Notes: generated by a model from the letters alone, not told the origin. A DNA stretch of 64,000 nt from Flavobacterium sp. KJJ (GCF_000708595.2 NZ_JARP01000001.1:620001-684000); one strand, 5' to 3'. Shown: positions 43,664 through 52,050, counted from the first letter of the stretch. Program-made: numbers and translations.

Positions 43664-43966
43664 TTACTTCATCACAACTACATAGTACAAAAAAGTAATC
43701 GGAATATTAGAAAGCAAAATCAAGATTTTGACAGCGATATCCTTTCTGCATTCTCGAAGATTAATAAACCTGTCAATTAAATGAACCATCATTATTGTAT
43801 TTAAGATTATCGCTGAAGCTGCAAATGGCCAGGCAATAACCAAAACATTTGGGCTTTCGTTCGAAATAATGTAAAGGACGAACAAAAACGAACTAATTAT
43901 AAAAGTTCCAATTGCGAGTTCTGTAGATTGTTTTTCTTCAAAAGATTTTTCTGTTATTATTTTCAT
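43664..43966 (-). CDS. Small membrane protein of unknown function
   Basis: A 100-residue protein with three predicted transmembrane helices (about 18-35, 42-62 and 78-96). No family is recognised. It starts 5 bp after the Coq4-like gene ends on the same strand, so the two are co-transcribed and perhaps linked in function. The short cytosolic stretch between helices two and three contains RFINLRECRKD. Confidence 0.65.
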   Translation of the reverse strand: MKIITEKSFEEKQSTELAIGTFIISSFLFVLYIISNESPNVLVIAWPFAASAIILNTIMMVHLIDRFINLRECRKDIAVKILILLSNIPITFLYYVVVMK

Positions 43967-43971
43967 GATTT

Positions 43972-44424
43972 TTATATATTAAAGGTTTTTTGAATCGCCT
44001 GAATGGGCATATCTAACATTTTCGAAAAGTTCAAATAGTAAAAAGAATGTGCTCGTTTTCCTTTTTTATATTGCTGAAAGAAATACTTAATGTGTTTAGG
44101 ATAAAAAAACGTTCCTGATAGAAGGACTAAAAACAAATACAAACTTATTTTGCCATTTCCTAAAAGATAATACTGCATTCCAATTTCTTCAGGAACAGAA
44201 ATCCCAGTATTTGTCAAGACATGAATAATGTCATGATCTTCCAGTTTTTCCTGTATATCAAAATGATTTTTATAAAGAAAAGTTCCTAGGCTAAATCCTA
44301 ATGTATCCACTGGATAATCTAACAAATCTGCCTTTTTGATTTCCCAAGGCTTATTTCTTTTGAAATATTTTTGATATGGCTTTTTGGTACATTCGTACAT
44401 TTTTTCGAATAAATGATCTTTCAT
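43972..44424 (-). CDS. Coq4-like protein
   Basis: A 150-residue protein with the Coq4 metal-site motif HD-x2-H-x11-E: HDIIHVLTNTGISVPEEIG at about residues 73-91. Coq4 acts in ubiquinone biosynthesis, where it decarboxylates and hydroxylates the ring of the coenzyme Q precursor. Flavobacteria use menaquinone, so a quinone role here is unlikely to be the classical one. The C-terminal region has a membrane-like stretch (LYLFLVLLSGTFFY) and a KKGKRAHSFYYL segment. The downstream gene is a small membrane protein 5 bp away. Confidence 0.7.
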   Translation of the reverse strand: MKDHLFEKMYECTKKPYQKYFKRNKPWEIKKADLLDYPVDTLGFSLGTFLYKNHFDIQEKLEDHDIIHVLTNTGISVPEEIGMQYYLLGNGKISLYLFLVLLSGTFFYPKHIKYFFQQYKKGKRAHSFYYLNFSKMLDMPIQAIQKTFNI

Positions 44425-44473
44425 ATTTATATTTTAAAAGTTCTTTGAAATTCAAAGTTAATTAATAAATAAA

Positions 44474-44502
44474 AAAGCTAATTGATTTGTTGAATTAGCT
44501 TT
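44474..44502 (-). terminator. Terminator of the YiiX-like gene
   Basis: AAAGCTAATT (44474-44483) pairs with AATTAGCTTT (44493-44502). Read on the minus strand the hairpin ends in a T-run. It is 6 bp after the stop codon of the gene at 44509. Confidence 0.8.
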
Positions 44503-44508
44503 ATGTTT

Positions 44509-45183
44509 TTAATACGTATCAATTACTGTCTTTAACAAATCAGAATCGACCAAATCAGAAGGAGCGACTACTTTTTCTTCCATGGGAATATCAGTTCCAT
44601 ATCTTTCTTTTAATATTTTCTGAACTCTTTCATCTTGTAAATTAAAATCTTTAAGTTCTTTTAGTTTAGATAATTCGATGCCGGCACCATTTTTATAAAT
44701 TTTCCAGATCAATTCAGAACAATAGATTCTTGTGTCTGTCCACTCAAAATAGGCGTCATATTCTTTGCCTAAAAGCTGTTTTCCATACGCTTTCATTTTT
44801 TCAAGAGTTTCTTCAGTGAGAATTTTTTCAGCATTTTTTAATCGCTTTACTACATACTTATGATCTTTTCCGCGCGCGATCCATTCCTGAAGAGGCGTTA
44901 TTTTTACGGGCTGAACCGCTTCTAAAACAAACTCGCCTCCGTTTACAAAGAATATAATGCCACAATGGGAAAATTTAGAATTCGTTGCAATTCTAACCGC
45001 TTCGCATTGTTTTGATTCTGATGTTTGAAAAATAATATCTCCATCTTGAATTTTATTAAAACTGCTATTTTCTGTTTTTTTAGAAAAAGGATTGTTCGGG
45101 AAAACAGACATTGCTACATACAAAGCAAGTCCAAAACTTAAGAGGAATGTAATTCCGAGAAACCAATGTTTTTGTTTTTTCAT
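44509..45183 (-). CDS. YiiX-like permuted papain-fold protein
   Basis: A 224-residue protein with an N-terminal membrane anchor (about 8-28) and a permuted NlpC/P60-like (YaeF/YiiX) domain. The active residues are likely H73 in SKFSHCGIIF, E88 in FVLEAV, and C155 in YCSELIW, in the permuted order His-acid-Cys. GDIIFQTSE starts the domain. The family contains amidases and hydrolases of lipid or cell-wall substrates; the substrate here is not known. It probably faces the periplasm, anchored in the inner membrane. Confidence 0.8.
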   Translation of the reverse strand: MKKQKHWFLGITFLLSFGLALYVAMSVFPNNPFSKKTENSSFNKIQDGDIIFQTSESKQCEAVRIATNSKFSHCGIIFFVNGGEFVLEAVQPVKITPLQEWIARGKDHKYVVKRLKNAEKILTEETLEKMKAYGKQLLGKEYDAYFEWTDTRIYCSELIWKIYKNGAGIELSKLKELKDFNLQDERVQKILKERYGTDIPMEEKVVAPSDLVDSDLLKTVIDTY

Positions 45184-45270
45184 CTTTTTTATTTAAAAAT
45201 TCAAAGTTACTTTATTTCTTTATATCAACACATTCAAAAAGAACTTTGAATTACAAAGTAAATAATAAAA

Positions 45271-45302
45271 AAAATAGCTGCCAAATAAATGACAGCTATT
45301 TT
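45271..45302 (-). terminator. Terminator of the outer-membrane protein gene
   Basis: AAAATAGCTG (45271-45280) pairs with CAGCTATTTT (45293-45302) over a 12-nt loop, with T-runs on the minus strand. It is 19 bp after the stop of the gene at 45322. Confidence 0.8.
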
Positions 45303-45321
45303 TAAATATATTTTACGATGT

Positions 45322-46227
45322 TTAAATTCTAAAAATACCACCTACAGCAATAATTCTCTGAAAGAATAAAAAATGCTGAGTCGCTTTATCATCATTACTA
45401 ACAGTAGTTCTAATATCTTTCATATCGATATAACCGCCTTTTAACTCACCTTGCAAGTAAAAATACTTGAAGAAAGTAAAGTTAATTCCCGCTTTTGCAG
45501 AAACTCCAAAACCAGAAACATGAAAATCGTCATGACGTTCTTTTCCTAAAAGGGTTGTATTTGTTTTAGGATATAAAACTCCAGCACCTACGCCTTCAGT
45601 TAAGTTAATCTGAACTTTATCAGTATTGGGCAAGCCAAACCATTTCGAAATATCGTCATGTCTAGAAACTTCACTATTAATATAGTTTAAACCATCTGTA
45701 TGTTCGTACATTAAAAAAGCAGGAGGATTTCCCTGAACAACACCTTGATCATAACCGCCTTCCTTAGCGCCATTTTGAGACATATCTACAGGTGTATTAT
45801 TATAAACTCCGTTGTAAAAAGATCCAGCTTCATCAGCAGGTAAATTAATATAACCGGTAACATTCGCCGTTTGATTCTGTGTCATCACATATTTCATGTG
45901 ATCCCAGCCGATAGAAATACTGTAATGATCGTTAATGAAATATCCCATTCTAAAATTAGTTTGTGGGATTGTCATATTTGCAGGATTAATGTAGTCAATG
46001 TGATAGCCTTTTGGTTTATCATGAGCCTTCATATCCGCAACTGTAAAGTTGTAATCCTTACCTCTGAAATTTACATCAGATTTAGTATAACTGTCTCTGT
46101 TTCCTCCCCAGGAAACGAAAAATTTACCTTTATTATGCGCTGTGTATCTTTCTATTGCTATTTCTTCCTGAGCAAATATGTTTAATGAAAAACATACCAA
46201 GAAGAAAAATAAAATTTTTGTTTTCAA
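45322..46227 (-). CDS. Outer-membrane beta-barrel protein of unknown function
   Basis: A 301-residue protein with a signal peptide (about 1-19, FSLNIFAQ). The body is rich in aromatic and alternating residues, such as KFFVSWGGNRDSYTKS, FRMGYFINDHYSISIGWDHMKYV, and the C-terminal FYLQGELKGGYIDM, which fits a beta-barrel outer-membrane protein. It is not a recognised named family. It starts 17 bp after kdsA ends on the same strand, so it is likely in the kdsA operon. This makes a link to the LPS-bearing outer membrane plausible but unproven. Confidence 0.7.
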   Translation of the reverse strand: MKTKILFFFLVCFSLNIFAQEEIAIERYTAHNKGKFFVSWGGNRDSYTKSDVNFRGKDYNFTVADMKAHDKPKGYHIDYINPANMTIPQTNFRMGYFINDHYSISIGWDHMKYVMTQNQTANVTGYINLPADEAGSFYNGVYNNTPVDMSQNGAKEGGYDQGVVQGNPPAFLMYEHTDGLNYINSEVSRHDDISKWFGLPNTDKVQINLTEGVGAGVLYPKTNTTLLGKERHDDFHVSGFGVSAKAGINFTFFKYFYLQGELKGGYIDMKDIRTTVSNDDKATQHFLFFQRIIAVGGIFRI

Positions 46228-46244
46228 TTAATTAGTATTAAAAA

Positions 46245-47063
46245 TTAGAATGAATTAACTGTTTTTCTAATGGCAACCAATTTGGTCATTAAACCTTCAA
46301 AATAGTCTAAATGAAGCATATTAGCACCATCGCTTTTTGCATTAGCAGGATCAAAATGAGTTTCGATAAAAATACCGTCAACACCCACAGCAATACCCGC
46401 TTTGGCAACAGTTTCGATCATATCAGGTCTTCCGCCAGTAACACCAGCAGTTTGGTTAGGCTGTTGCAAAGAATGTGTAACATCAAGAACTGTTGTAGCA
46501 TATTGCTGCATCGTTGGGATACCTCTATAATCTACAATCATGTCTTGGTAGCCAAACATTGTACCACGATCTGTAACCATAACATTTTCGTTATGACAAT
46601 CTAATACTTTTTGCACAGCATGTTTCATGCTTTCTGGACTCATAAATTGTCCTTTTTTCAAGTTTACCACTTTTCCAGTATTGGCAGCAGCTACAACAAG
46701 ATCAGTCTGGCGAACTAAGAATGCAGGAATTTGTAAAACATCTACATATTCTGCAGCCATAGCAGCATCTTCATTGGTATGAATGTCTGTTACAGTTGGA
46801 ATGTGAAAAGTCTCTGAAACTTTTCTTAAAATTTTTAATGCTTTTTCGTCGCCAATTCCAGAAAAACTATCGATTCTAGAACGGTTGGCTTTTTTAAATG
46901 ATCCTTTAAATACATAAGGAATCTGAAGTTTGTCGGTAATACCAACTAATTTTTCAGCAATTCTGAGAGCCATTTCTTCTCCTTCAATAGCGCAAGGTCC
47001 CGCCAATAAAAAGAAATTACCACTTTCAGTATGCTTAATTTGTGGAATATGTTGTATGTTCAT
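46245..47063 (-). CDS. kdsA: 3-deoxy-8-phosphooctulonate synthase
   Basis: It condenses phosphoenolpyruvate with arabinose 5-phosphate to form KDO 8-phosphate for lipopolysaccharide. The 272-residue protein shows FLLAGPCAIEGEE (about 18-30), FKGSFKKANRSRIDSFSG, PTVTDIHTNEDA and the C-terminal GIFIETHFDPANAKSDGANML, all typical of KdsA. The next gene downstream, 17 bp away, is an outer-membrane protein. A perfect -7 box lies upstream at 47084-47091. Confidence 0.95.
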   Translation of the reverse strand: MNIQHIPQIKHTESGNFFLLAGPCAIEGEEMALRIAEKLVGITDKLQIPYVFKGSFKKANRSRIDSFSGIGDEKALKILRKVSETFHIPTVTDIHTNEDAAMAAEYVDVLQIPAFLVRQTDLVVAAANTGKVVNLKKGQFMSPESMKHAVQKVLDCHNENVMVTDRGTMFGYQDMIVDYRGIPTMQQYATTVLDVTHSLQQPNQTAGVTGGRPDMIETVAKAGIAVGVDGIFIETHFDPANAKSDGANMLHLDYFEGLMTKLVAIRKTVNSF

Positions 47064-47083
47064 AATATGATTTTTTGACAGTG

Positions 47084-47091
47084 CAAAGGTA
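47084..47091 (-). promoter_or_regulatory. Candidate -7 box of kdsA
   Basis: On the minus strand this reads TACCTTTG, a perfect TAnnTTTG, 20 bp before the kdsA ATG. The same box occurs upstream of prmA (54849-54856). Confidence 0.6.
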
Positions 47092-47270
47092 GTTATGATT
47101 TATGAATAGCAGATGTAGATTTAAGTTTTTTTTAAGAAGCTGTTTCTGCTATCTGCTTCAAAAAATGCCTGCTGAACTCCCATTAAAATAAATTATTTGC
47201 GAAGTAAAATCCTTTTCCCCGAAGCCTAGTGACTATAAGGGCTAGATATTAGCGTTTTTTAAGACAATTA

Positions 47271-48068
47271 CTATAGACTTACTTTTAAATTAAATTCTGT
47301 TTCCAAGATAGTATTCAATTGATCATCTTCAAAAGAAATAATTTCTGTAATGCCGTTGTTTACTGTTTTTATTGCGTTTTTAAACAAGATTTTTTTCCCA
47401 AAGAGATTTGGCAAAACAACAATTAAGTTTTGAGTAAAAAAAGAATCTGGATGGGAGTAATTATAATGATTGGCAGGTTTAAAATCGATCCACCTTTGAG
47501 GAGTCAAGTCAAAAGAATATAAATTAGACCATTCTTTGCCGATTTGCATTTGCAGCAAATATTCGTTTTCTTCTGTTTTTACTAAAGTAAAAGTATCAAA
47601 ATCCTGCTGAATTTCAGTTCCAATGTCACTTAGTTTTAAAGGTTCTCTAATGCTGTTGCCTCCAAATCCCAGATCAATTAAATATTCTTCATTTTCGATT
47701 TCAGCAATTATCGCCAAATGCGTTTTAGGATTCTGACCCGGATTAACTAACGGACGAACCGCAATATAATAATGAGGAACTCCAATTTCTTGAAGGGCTA
47801 ACGAAAATATGCCGTTAATTTGATAGCAATATCCGCCACGTTTTTTATCTATAATTTGATTTACAATATCGTTTCCAATTAAGGATATTGTTTTCCCGGC
47901 CTGAACATCAATATTTTCAAATGGCACACTAAATAGCTGGCTTTGCATCAATTTTTTTATACCTTGTACATTCAAATCAATTTCTCCTGAAAAATTGATT
48001 CTGTTTAAATACTCCTGTAAATTAAAGTTTGTGGCTTCAATTTTATTATTGTTTTTTGATTGTTCCAT
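47271..48068 (-). CDS. Arylamine N-acetyltransferase
   Basis: NATs transfer acetyl from acetyl-CoA to arylamines and hydrazines. The 265-residue protein has the catalytic triad C81 (RGGYCYQING), H117 (THLAII) and D132 (LIDLGFGG), in the usual order and spacing. No signal peptide is seen, so it is cytoplasmic. The natural substrate in Flavobacterium is unknown; the family is often involved in detoxification. It stands alone, with 189 and 207 bp of AT-rich spacer on its sides. Confidence 0.92.
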   Translation of the reverse strand: MEQSKNNNKIEATNFNLQEYLNRINFSGEIDLNVQGIKKLMQSQLFSVPFENIDVQAGKTISLIGNDIVNQIIDKKRGGYCYQINGIFSLALQEIGVPHYYIAVRPLVNPGQNPKTHLAIIAEIENEEYLIDLGFGGNSIREPLKLSDIGTEIQQDFDTFTLVKTEENEYLLQMQIGKEWSNLYSFDLTPQRWIDFKPANHYNYSHPDSFFTQNLIVVLPNLFGKKILFKNAIKTVNNGITEIISFEDDQLNTILETEFNLKVSL

Positions 48069-48257
48069 TTTATTAATTTTAATTCTTTTCTATCTGAATC
48101 TTAGATAGAAACACATAAACAAGATGTTTGCTTTGTAGTAAAGTTACAAAATCGCTACGTTTGAATTCGGCTTTTTAGTCTTTTAAAGGAATTTTATCAC
48201 TGTAAACGCTGAAATATACTTTACTAAAAAATGTAAAAAATCAAATTAGATAGCTCT

Positions 48258-48704
48258 TCATTTTCTTAATTTTTTATAATAGATGACAAACAAAATTAAT
48301 CCAAGAAAAAATAAAATATTTGCTAAAACCCGAATACAAACTACAGTCTGAATTTCAAACATAAAATTTTTAGGTTCTGCAGAATCAGAATAAAGCAATT
48401 GGTAAAGATTAACTTTAGAAAATATAATTCCGGGAACAGTAAGTAAAAAATGGATTATAAATTTTTTAAAATTTATTTCATTTTTAAATTTAGCAAGCTT
48501 CCAATAAAAAAGACTAACTAGGATCAGAAGTAAAAATTTAATTAGCGCAGGAATTAAAGGATAAGGATAGATTGCAGTATGCCAGCCTGGAATTAAAGAT
48601 GAAAAGAAATCATAACTTAAAATCAGAGGCAGATATAAATATGGAAAAGTAAAAGCAGATAAAATGGCGAAAATTATAAAAGCTTTCTTAGTTTTAATTA
48701 CCAT
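48258..48704 (-). CDS. Small membrane protein, last gene of a four-gene operon
   Basis: A 148-residue protein with four predicted transmembrane helices (about 7-27, 42-68, 82-100 and 123-144). Family unknown. It starts 3 bp after the reconstructed stop codon of the frameshifted gene upstream, so the two are coupled. The operon as a whole (48258-49899) encodes small proteins with no recognised function. Confidence 0.65.
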   Translation of the reverse strand: MVIKTKKAFIIFAILSAFTFPYLYLPLILSYDFFSSLIPGWHTAIYPYPLIPALIKFLLLILVSLFYWKLAKFKNEINFKKFIIHFLLTVPGIIFSKVNLYQLLYSDSAEPKNFMFEIQTVVCIRVLANILFFLGLILFVIYYKKLRK

Positions 48705-48707
48705 GAA

Positions 48708-49044
48708 TTAACTATTTTCAGCACTGTTTTTTCTATATCTATTTATAAAATACTGAATGATTATAGCGAGTATTAGAAGAGTAGTAAGAAATCCAGCAAA
48801 CACAATAAGACCTAAAAATCCCATTCCGCATTTGGTTTGATTTGGATGCTGTTCGAAAATATTGGTCAAAATTATATATGGCAATCTTGTATGATGCGAT
48901 TGATAAAACGACTTGTGAAATTATACTGATAAAAGATACATTACTAAAGGTTATTGAAAATTTATCTCGAATAGCTTTATTGCCAAATATCAATTGAAAG
49001 AGCAGTGGTAAAATGAGTAGAATCAAAGGAATTATTCCGAACAT
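48708..49044 (-). pseudogene. Frameshifted small membrane protein
   Basis: The first frame from ATG at 49044 gives a hydrophobic N-terminal part (MFGIIPLILLILPLLFQLIF) and a further membrane stretch, then turns into low-quality sequence after about residue 58. Skipping one base near 48866-48875 recovers a second frame reading FEQHPNQTKCGMGFLGLIVF, a clear third membrane helix, and a stop at 48708-48710. The restored protein has 111 residues and ends 3 bp before the next gene, matching the 3-4 bp spacing elsewhere in the operon. A T-run and an A-rich stretch at the shift make a sequencing error or slippage site possible. Confidence 0.7.
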
Positions 49045-49048
49045 ATAT

Positions 49049-49429
49049 TTAATTTTTGATAATAGTTTCTAACACGTTTCTTCTTTTCAATTCTAATATT
49101 TTTTTATAATTTAGTTCACCAATTATAAATTTTTGCTCACTTCTAAAAACTTCATATTTGCTTTCTTCTTGATTTTTATAAATTATCTCGTTTAAATCAA
49201 GTGTGTCATTTTCTTTTGTGATAATATCAGCTCTTTTCCAATTTTTCGCAATTACTCCAAACTCTTTAGTCTGTTTATTTATAATAATATCGCCAGATTT
49301 GGTCTCAAAATAAATTTCTTGTAAATCACCATAATGATCGTCAATTTCTATTAAATATAAACCAAAAGCTATGAAACCAAAAATAATAATGATGAGTATT
49401 GTTATTCTTAAAACTATTTTTTTTATCAT
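49049..49429 (-). CDS. Membrane-anchored small protein of unknown function
   Basis: A 126-residue protein with one N-terminal membrane helix (about 5-27) and a charged C-terminal domain rich in Lys, Glu and Ile, without cysteines. No family is recognised. It is 4 bp upstream of the frameshifted gene and 17 bp downstream of the lipoprotein gene, so it belongs to the same transcript. Confidence 0.65.
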   Translation of the reverse strand: MIKKIVLRITILIIIIFGFIAFGLYLIEIDDHYGDLQEIYFETKSGDIIINKQTKEFGVIAKNWKRADIITKENDTLDLNEIIYKNQEESKYEVFRSEQKFIIGELNYKKILELKRRNVLETIIKN

Positions 49430-49446
49430 ATTGGAATTATAATAAA

Positions 49447-49899
49447 TTAACCCTTTTTCAAGCTCAATCCCATCGGAACCATTAAAATGCCTTTTTCATA
49501 CACATTCAAATAGAGCGTAATAGGTTTCTTTTGGCCTGCCCATCTTAATTCATAAACATTTAAAAAGCCAGCGCCCATATCGCTTCTTTTAGTAGGGAAT
49601 GGACAGCATGTTTCTAGACGTTTATACGTGATTTTCTCGCCATTTGGCCCAGCTAAAGCATTTAAAAAACGGCTTTCGTTTACAGCTTCGTCTTTAGTAT
49701 TTCTGTAAAAAATGTTTACGGGATAATCAGGGTCATAACCGTATTTTTTGTCTTTGCTGAATACTGTAATAGCAAAAGTATTGTCTTTCTTCAAAATTAA
49801 ATCGGGAGCATTGTCATCGACATTTTTCAGAGTCGATTTAGTGCTCACACATGAAGTTGCAGTAATGAGTACAATAATAAACAGAATTATTTTTTTCAT
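49447..49899 (-). CDS. Small lipoprotein, first gene of the membrane-protein operon
   Basis: The protein MKKIILFIIVLITATSCVSTK has a lipobox at C17 (TATSC). The 150-residue mature form includes DDNAPDLILKKDNTFAITV and LETCCPFPTKRSDMG. No family was recognised. The start at 49899 is preferred over an upstream ATG at 49947, since it gives a proper lipoprotein signal peptide at the N-terminus. It is the likely first gene of the transcript that ends at 48258. Confidence 0.7.
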   Translation of the reverse strand: MKKIILFIIVLITATSCVSTKSTLKNVDDNAPDLILKKDNTFAITVFSKDKKYGYDPDYPVNIFYRNTKDEAVNESRFLNALAGPNGEKITYKRLETCCPFPTKRSDMGAGFLNVYELRWAGQKKPITLYLNVYEKGILMVPMGLSLKKG

Positions 49900-50011
49900 G
49901 GTTAAATGGTATTGGTCATACAAATGTAAAAGGTTTTTATGCCACAAATTTCCACAATTTTAATTTATTTAGAGATTAATAAAAATCAGTCTGAATCTGT
50001 TTAGTGCGTGG

Positions 50012-50689
50012 CTATTCCGTTTTTTTTAAATTCAATTTTAATATACCATTCACAATCAGATATTGTGCCACAAGATACGTCAGCATAATAAAAAAAGAAC
50101 TTTTCTCGATTGATGAATAAAATTTGTTAATTGCTAAAATACTGTCGGAAACAACAAATACAATTGCGCCAAGGAAAATATAGAAATTACCAGGTTTTTC
50201 CCAGATTAAAAACCCATTAAAAGCAAAAATAAGCATGATTGAAATTACGGTTGCATATACAATTACTGGAATTCGCAATTCGCCTAAACTAGGCAGTAAA
50301 AGACAAAGCATTCCGACTAAATACAAAGCAATCAGAATACTTCCTATTCCAAAAACAACTGTATTTCTTTTGAATTTTCCTTTGATTTGTTTGTTGAAAA
50401 GCGCACAGTACATAATATGCGAAATAAGGAAAGCTACCAATCCAAGAATAAAATAGATCTCGGCAATATCTGCAAAAAGCAGAATTACGTCGCCTACCCA
50501 AGAAAAGAACAAAGAAACTAAAAGTGTCTTTTTTGAGGGGAATTTTGGATAAAAATAAACTCCAAAAGCTAAAAGCGGAATCAAAATTGGTTTTAGAAAG
50601 AGGTCTAAATTTTCATATCCTACTAGTAAAATAATAAGATAGAATAGGCTTAAAGCACTAAAAATTCTAAAGTACATTGCGTTTCTCAT
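50012..50689 (-). CDS. YhhN/TMEM86-family protein, putative lysoplasmalogenase
   Basis: YhhN proteins share a family with mammalian TMEM86, lysoplasmalogenase, which hydrolyses the vinyl-ether bond of lysoplasmalogens. The 225-residue protein has about eight membrane helices and the family pattern PLLAFGVYFYPKFPSKK, LLVSLFFSWVGDVILLF and AIVFVVSDSILAINKFY. Most bacterial members are not tested. It lies 27 bp downstream of an alkylglycerol-monooxygenase-like gene on the same strand. Both animal homologues cleave ether lipids, which suggests a shared role here (inference). Confidence 0.8.
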   Translation of the reverse strand: MRNAMYFRIFSALSLFYLIILLVGYENLDLFLKPILIPLLAFGVYFYPKFPSKKTLLVSLFFSWVGDVILLFADIAEIYFILGLVAFLISHIMYCALFNKQIKGKFKRNTVVFGIGSILIALYLVGMLCLLLPSLGELRIPVIVYATVISIMLIFAFNGFLIWEKPGNFYIFLGAIVFVVSDSILAINKFYSSIEKSSFFIMLTYLVAQYLIVNGILKLNLKKTE

Positions 50690-50716
50690 AATGGGGGTTA
50701 TGAATTTGTTGGTTAT

Positions 50717-51967
50717 TTAGTTAGTTTTGAAATCTATTTTTACAAAATAAATCGCAGTTAGAAAAGATAGGGTTAAATAAGTTAAAATGATATAATTACT
50801 CGCTGAAAAAATAAGATTTAATCCAAACCAATCGCTGTAAAACAAAATGATTCCGATTGCAATAGCAAAACGCAGACCTTCCCAAAAAATGGCATATTTG
50901 CTTTTATCCATCAATTCAGTATAGCTGTAAATGGTTGCCAAAATAAATAAACCATAAATAAAGATATTTGGAAGACCAATTTTAGCAATATTATCAAACA
51001 GATAAGTAACAAACAAAAGTGTTATAAGAACCTGTGCTACTGACCAATAAATCAGTTTTTTCGAATTTTTTGTTCCGTATTTCTCAAAATCAAAAACATT
51101 TTCTATTTTGTTTACGGGATATTTTTCTTCAAAATTTTCAGGACGCCAGCCAGTTGGTTTAAACCAAATGGTTAATTTATCTTTCCAATTTTCAGCGCGC
51201 CATGCATCAGAAATTAACAAACTTAAATGCTGAAAATTAATTTTGATTGGATTCCATGTATTTGCGGGTCTTGTAATACCGAAAACCGGAGGAACATCTT
51301 CTAATTCGGCCTGAAAAGTACCGAAAAGCTTATCCCAAAAAATAAAAATCTGAGAATGATTTTTATCTAAATATTCTGGATTTATAGCATGATGCACACG
51401 ATGATGTGAAGGCGTGACCAAAATATTTTCTATAAATCCCATTTTTTTAATATGTTTGGTATGATACCAAAATTGCAAAAACAAGTGCAGAGGCAAAGTG
51501 ATTGTAATTACAGATGCAGGAACTCCAAGCAATGCGGCCGGAATCAATAAAAAAGTAAATAAATTGACTAAACTGGCAATTGGCTGACGCAAAGCGCACG
51601 CCAGATTAAACTCTTCACTGCTGTGGTGAATAGCGTGTTTGTTCCAGAGAAAATTAATTTGATGTGCTAATCTGTGACTCCAATATCCATAGAAATCAAT
51701 CACAAAAAAAGCAATACAATAGGAGAGAACATTAGCTTCTAAATGATAGATGGCAATTTTAGAAACCAGCCATTCATAAGAAATAAAAGTAAGGCTAAGT
51801 CCTAAAACGTCTTTTACAGAATTTGTAATTCCGGAACTTATACTCGATACGCTGTCTATTAAGGGAGCGGTATCGTCCTTCTTATAAATGCCATATATTT
51901 TTTCGATTACAATTAATGCTAAAAAAATAGGCGTTGCGATAATCAATATCTTTCCGTATTCTTCCAT
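50717..51967 (-). CDS. Fatty-acid-hydroxylase-superfamily protein resembling alkylglycerol monooxygenase
   Basis: A 416-residue inner-membrane protein with the di-iron histidine pattern of the superfamily: H98/H102 (HRLAH), H111/H114/H115 (HAIHH) and H188/H189/H192/H193 (HHRVHH). Regions such as HTKHIKKMGFIENILVTPSHH and DKLFGTFQAELED, then a long C-terminal membrane part, match the layout of animal alkylglycerol monooxygenase (AGMO/TMEM195), which cleaves the O-alkyl bond of ether lipids with tetrahydrobiopterin. Sterol desaturase or fatty acid hydroxylase activities remain possible. The start codon abuts the T-run of the hairpin at 51971-52016, whose loop holds a -7 box. Confidence 0.78.
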   Translation of the reverse strand: MEEYGKILIIATPIFLALIVIEKIYGIYKKDDTAPLIDSVSSISSGITNSVKDVLGLSLTFISYEWLVSKIAIYHLEANVLSYCIAFFVIDFYGYWSHRLAHQINFLWNKHAIHHSSEEFNLACALRQPIASLVNLFTFLLIPAALLGVPASVITITLPLHLFLQFWYHTKHIKKMGFIENILVTPSHHRVHHAINPEYLDKNHSQIFIFWDKLFGTFQAELEDVPPVFGITRPANTWNPIKINFQHLSLLISDAWRAENWKDKLTIWFKPTGWRPENFEEKYPVNKIENVFDFEKYGTKNSKKLIYWSVAQVLITLLFVTYLFDNIAKIGLPNIFIYGLFILATIYSYTELMDKSKYAIFWEGLRFAIAIGIILFYSDWFGLNLIFSASNYIILTYLTLSFLTAIYFVKIDFKTN

Positions 51968-51970
51968 AAA

Positions 51971-52016
51971 AAAACATTCTATTTTATTTCAAATATAAAA
52001 TAAAATAGAATGTTTT
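51971..52016 (-). terminator. Terminator/promoter hairpin between the WG gene and the AGMO-like gene
   Basis: A 19-bp perfect stem with left arm AAAACATTCTATTTTATTT (51971-51989) and right arm 51998-52016. It is the terminator of the WG-repeat gene (stop 52051) on the minus strand, with a T7 run. The loop (51990-51997) reads TATATTTG on the minus strand, a perfect -7 box, so transcription of the AGMO-like gene may start inside the right arm. A near copy lies at 53626-53667. Confidence 0.7.
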
Positions 52017-52050
52017 GTAAATTATTTTAAAGAATCAAATTAATAAAATA

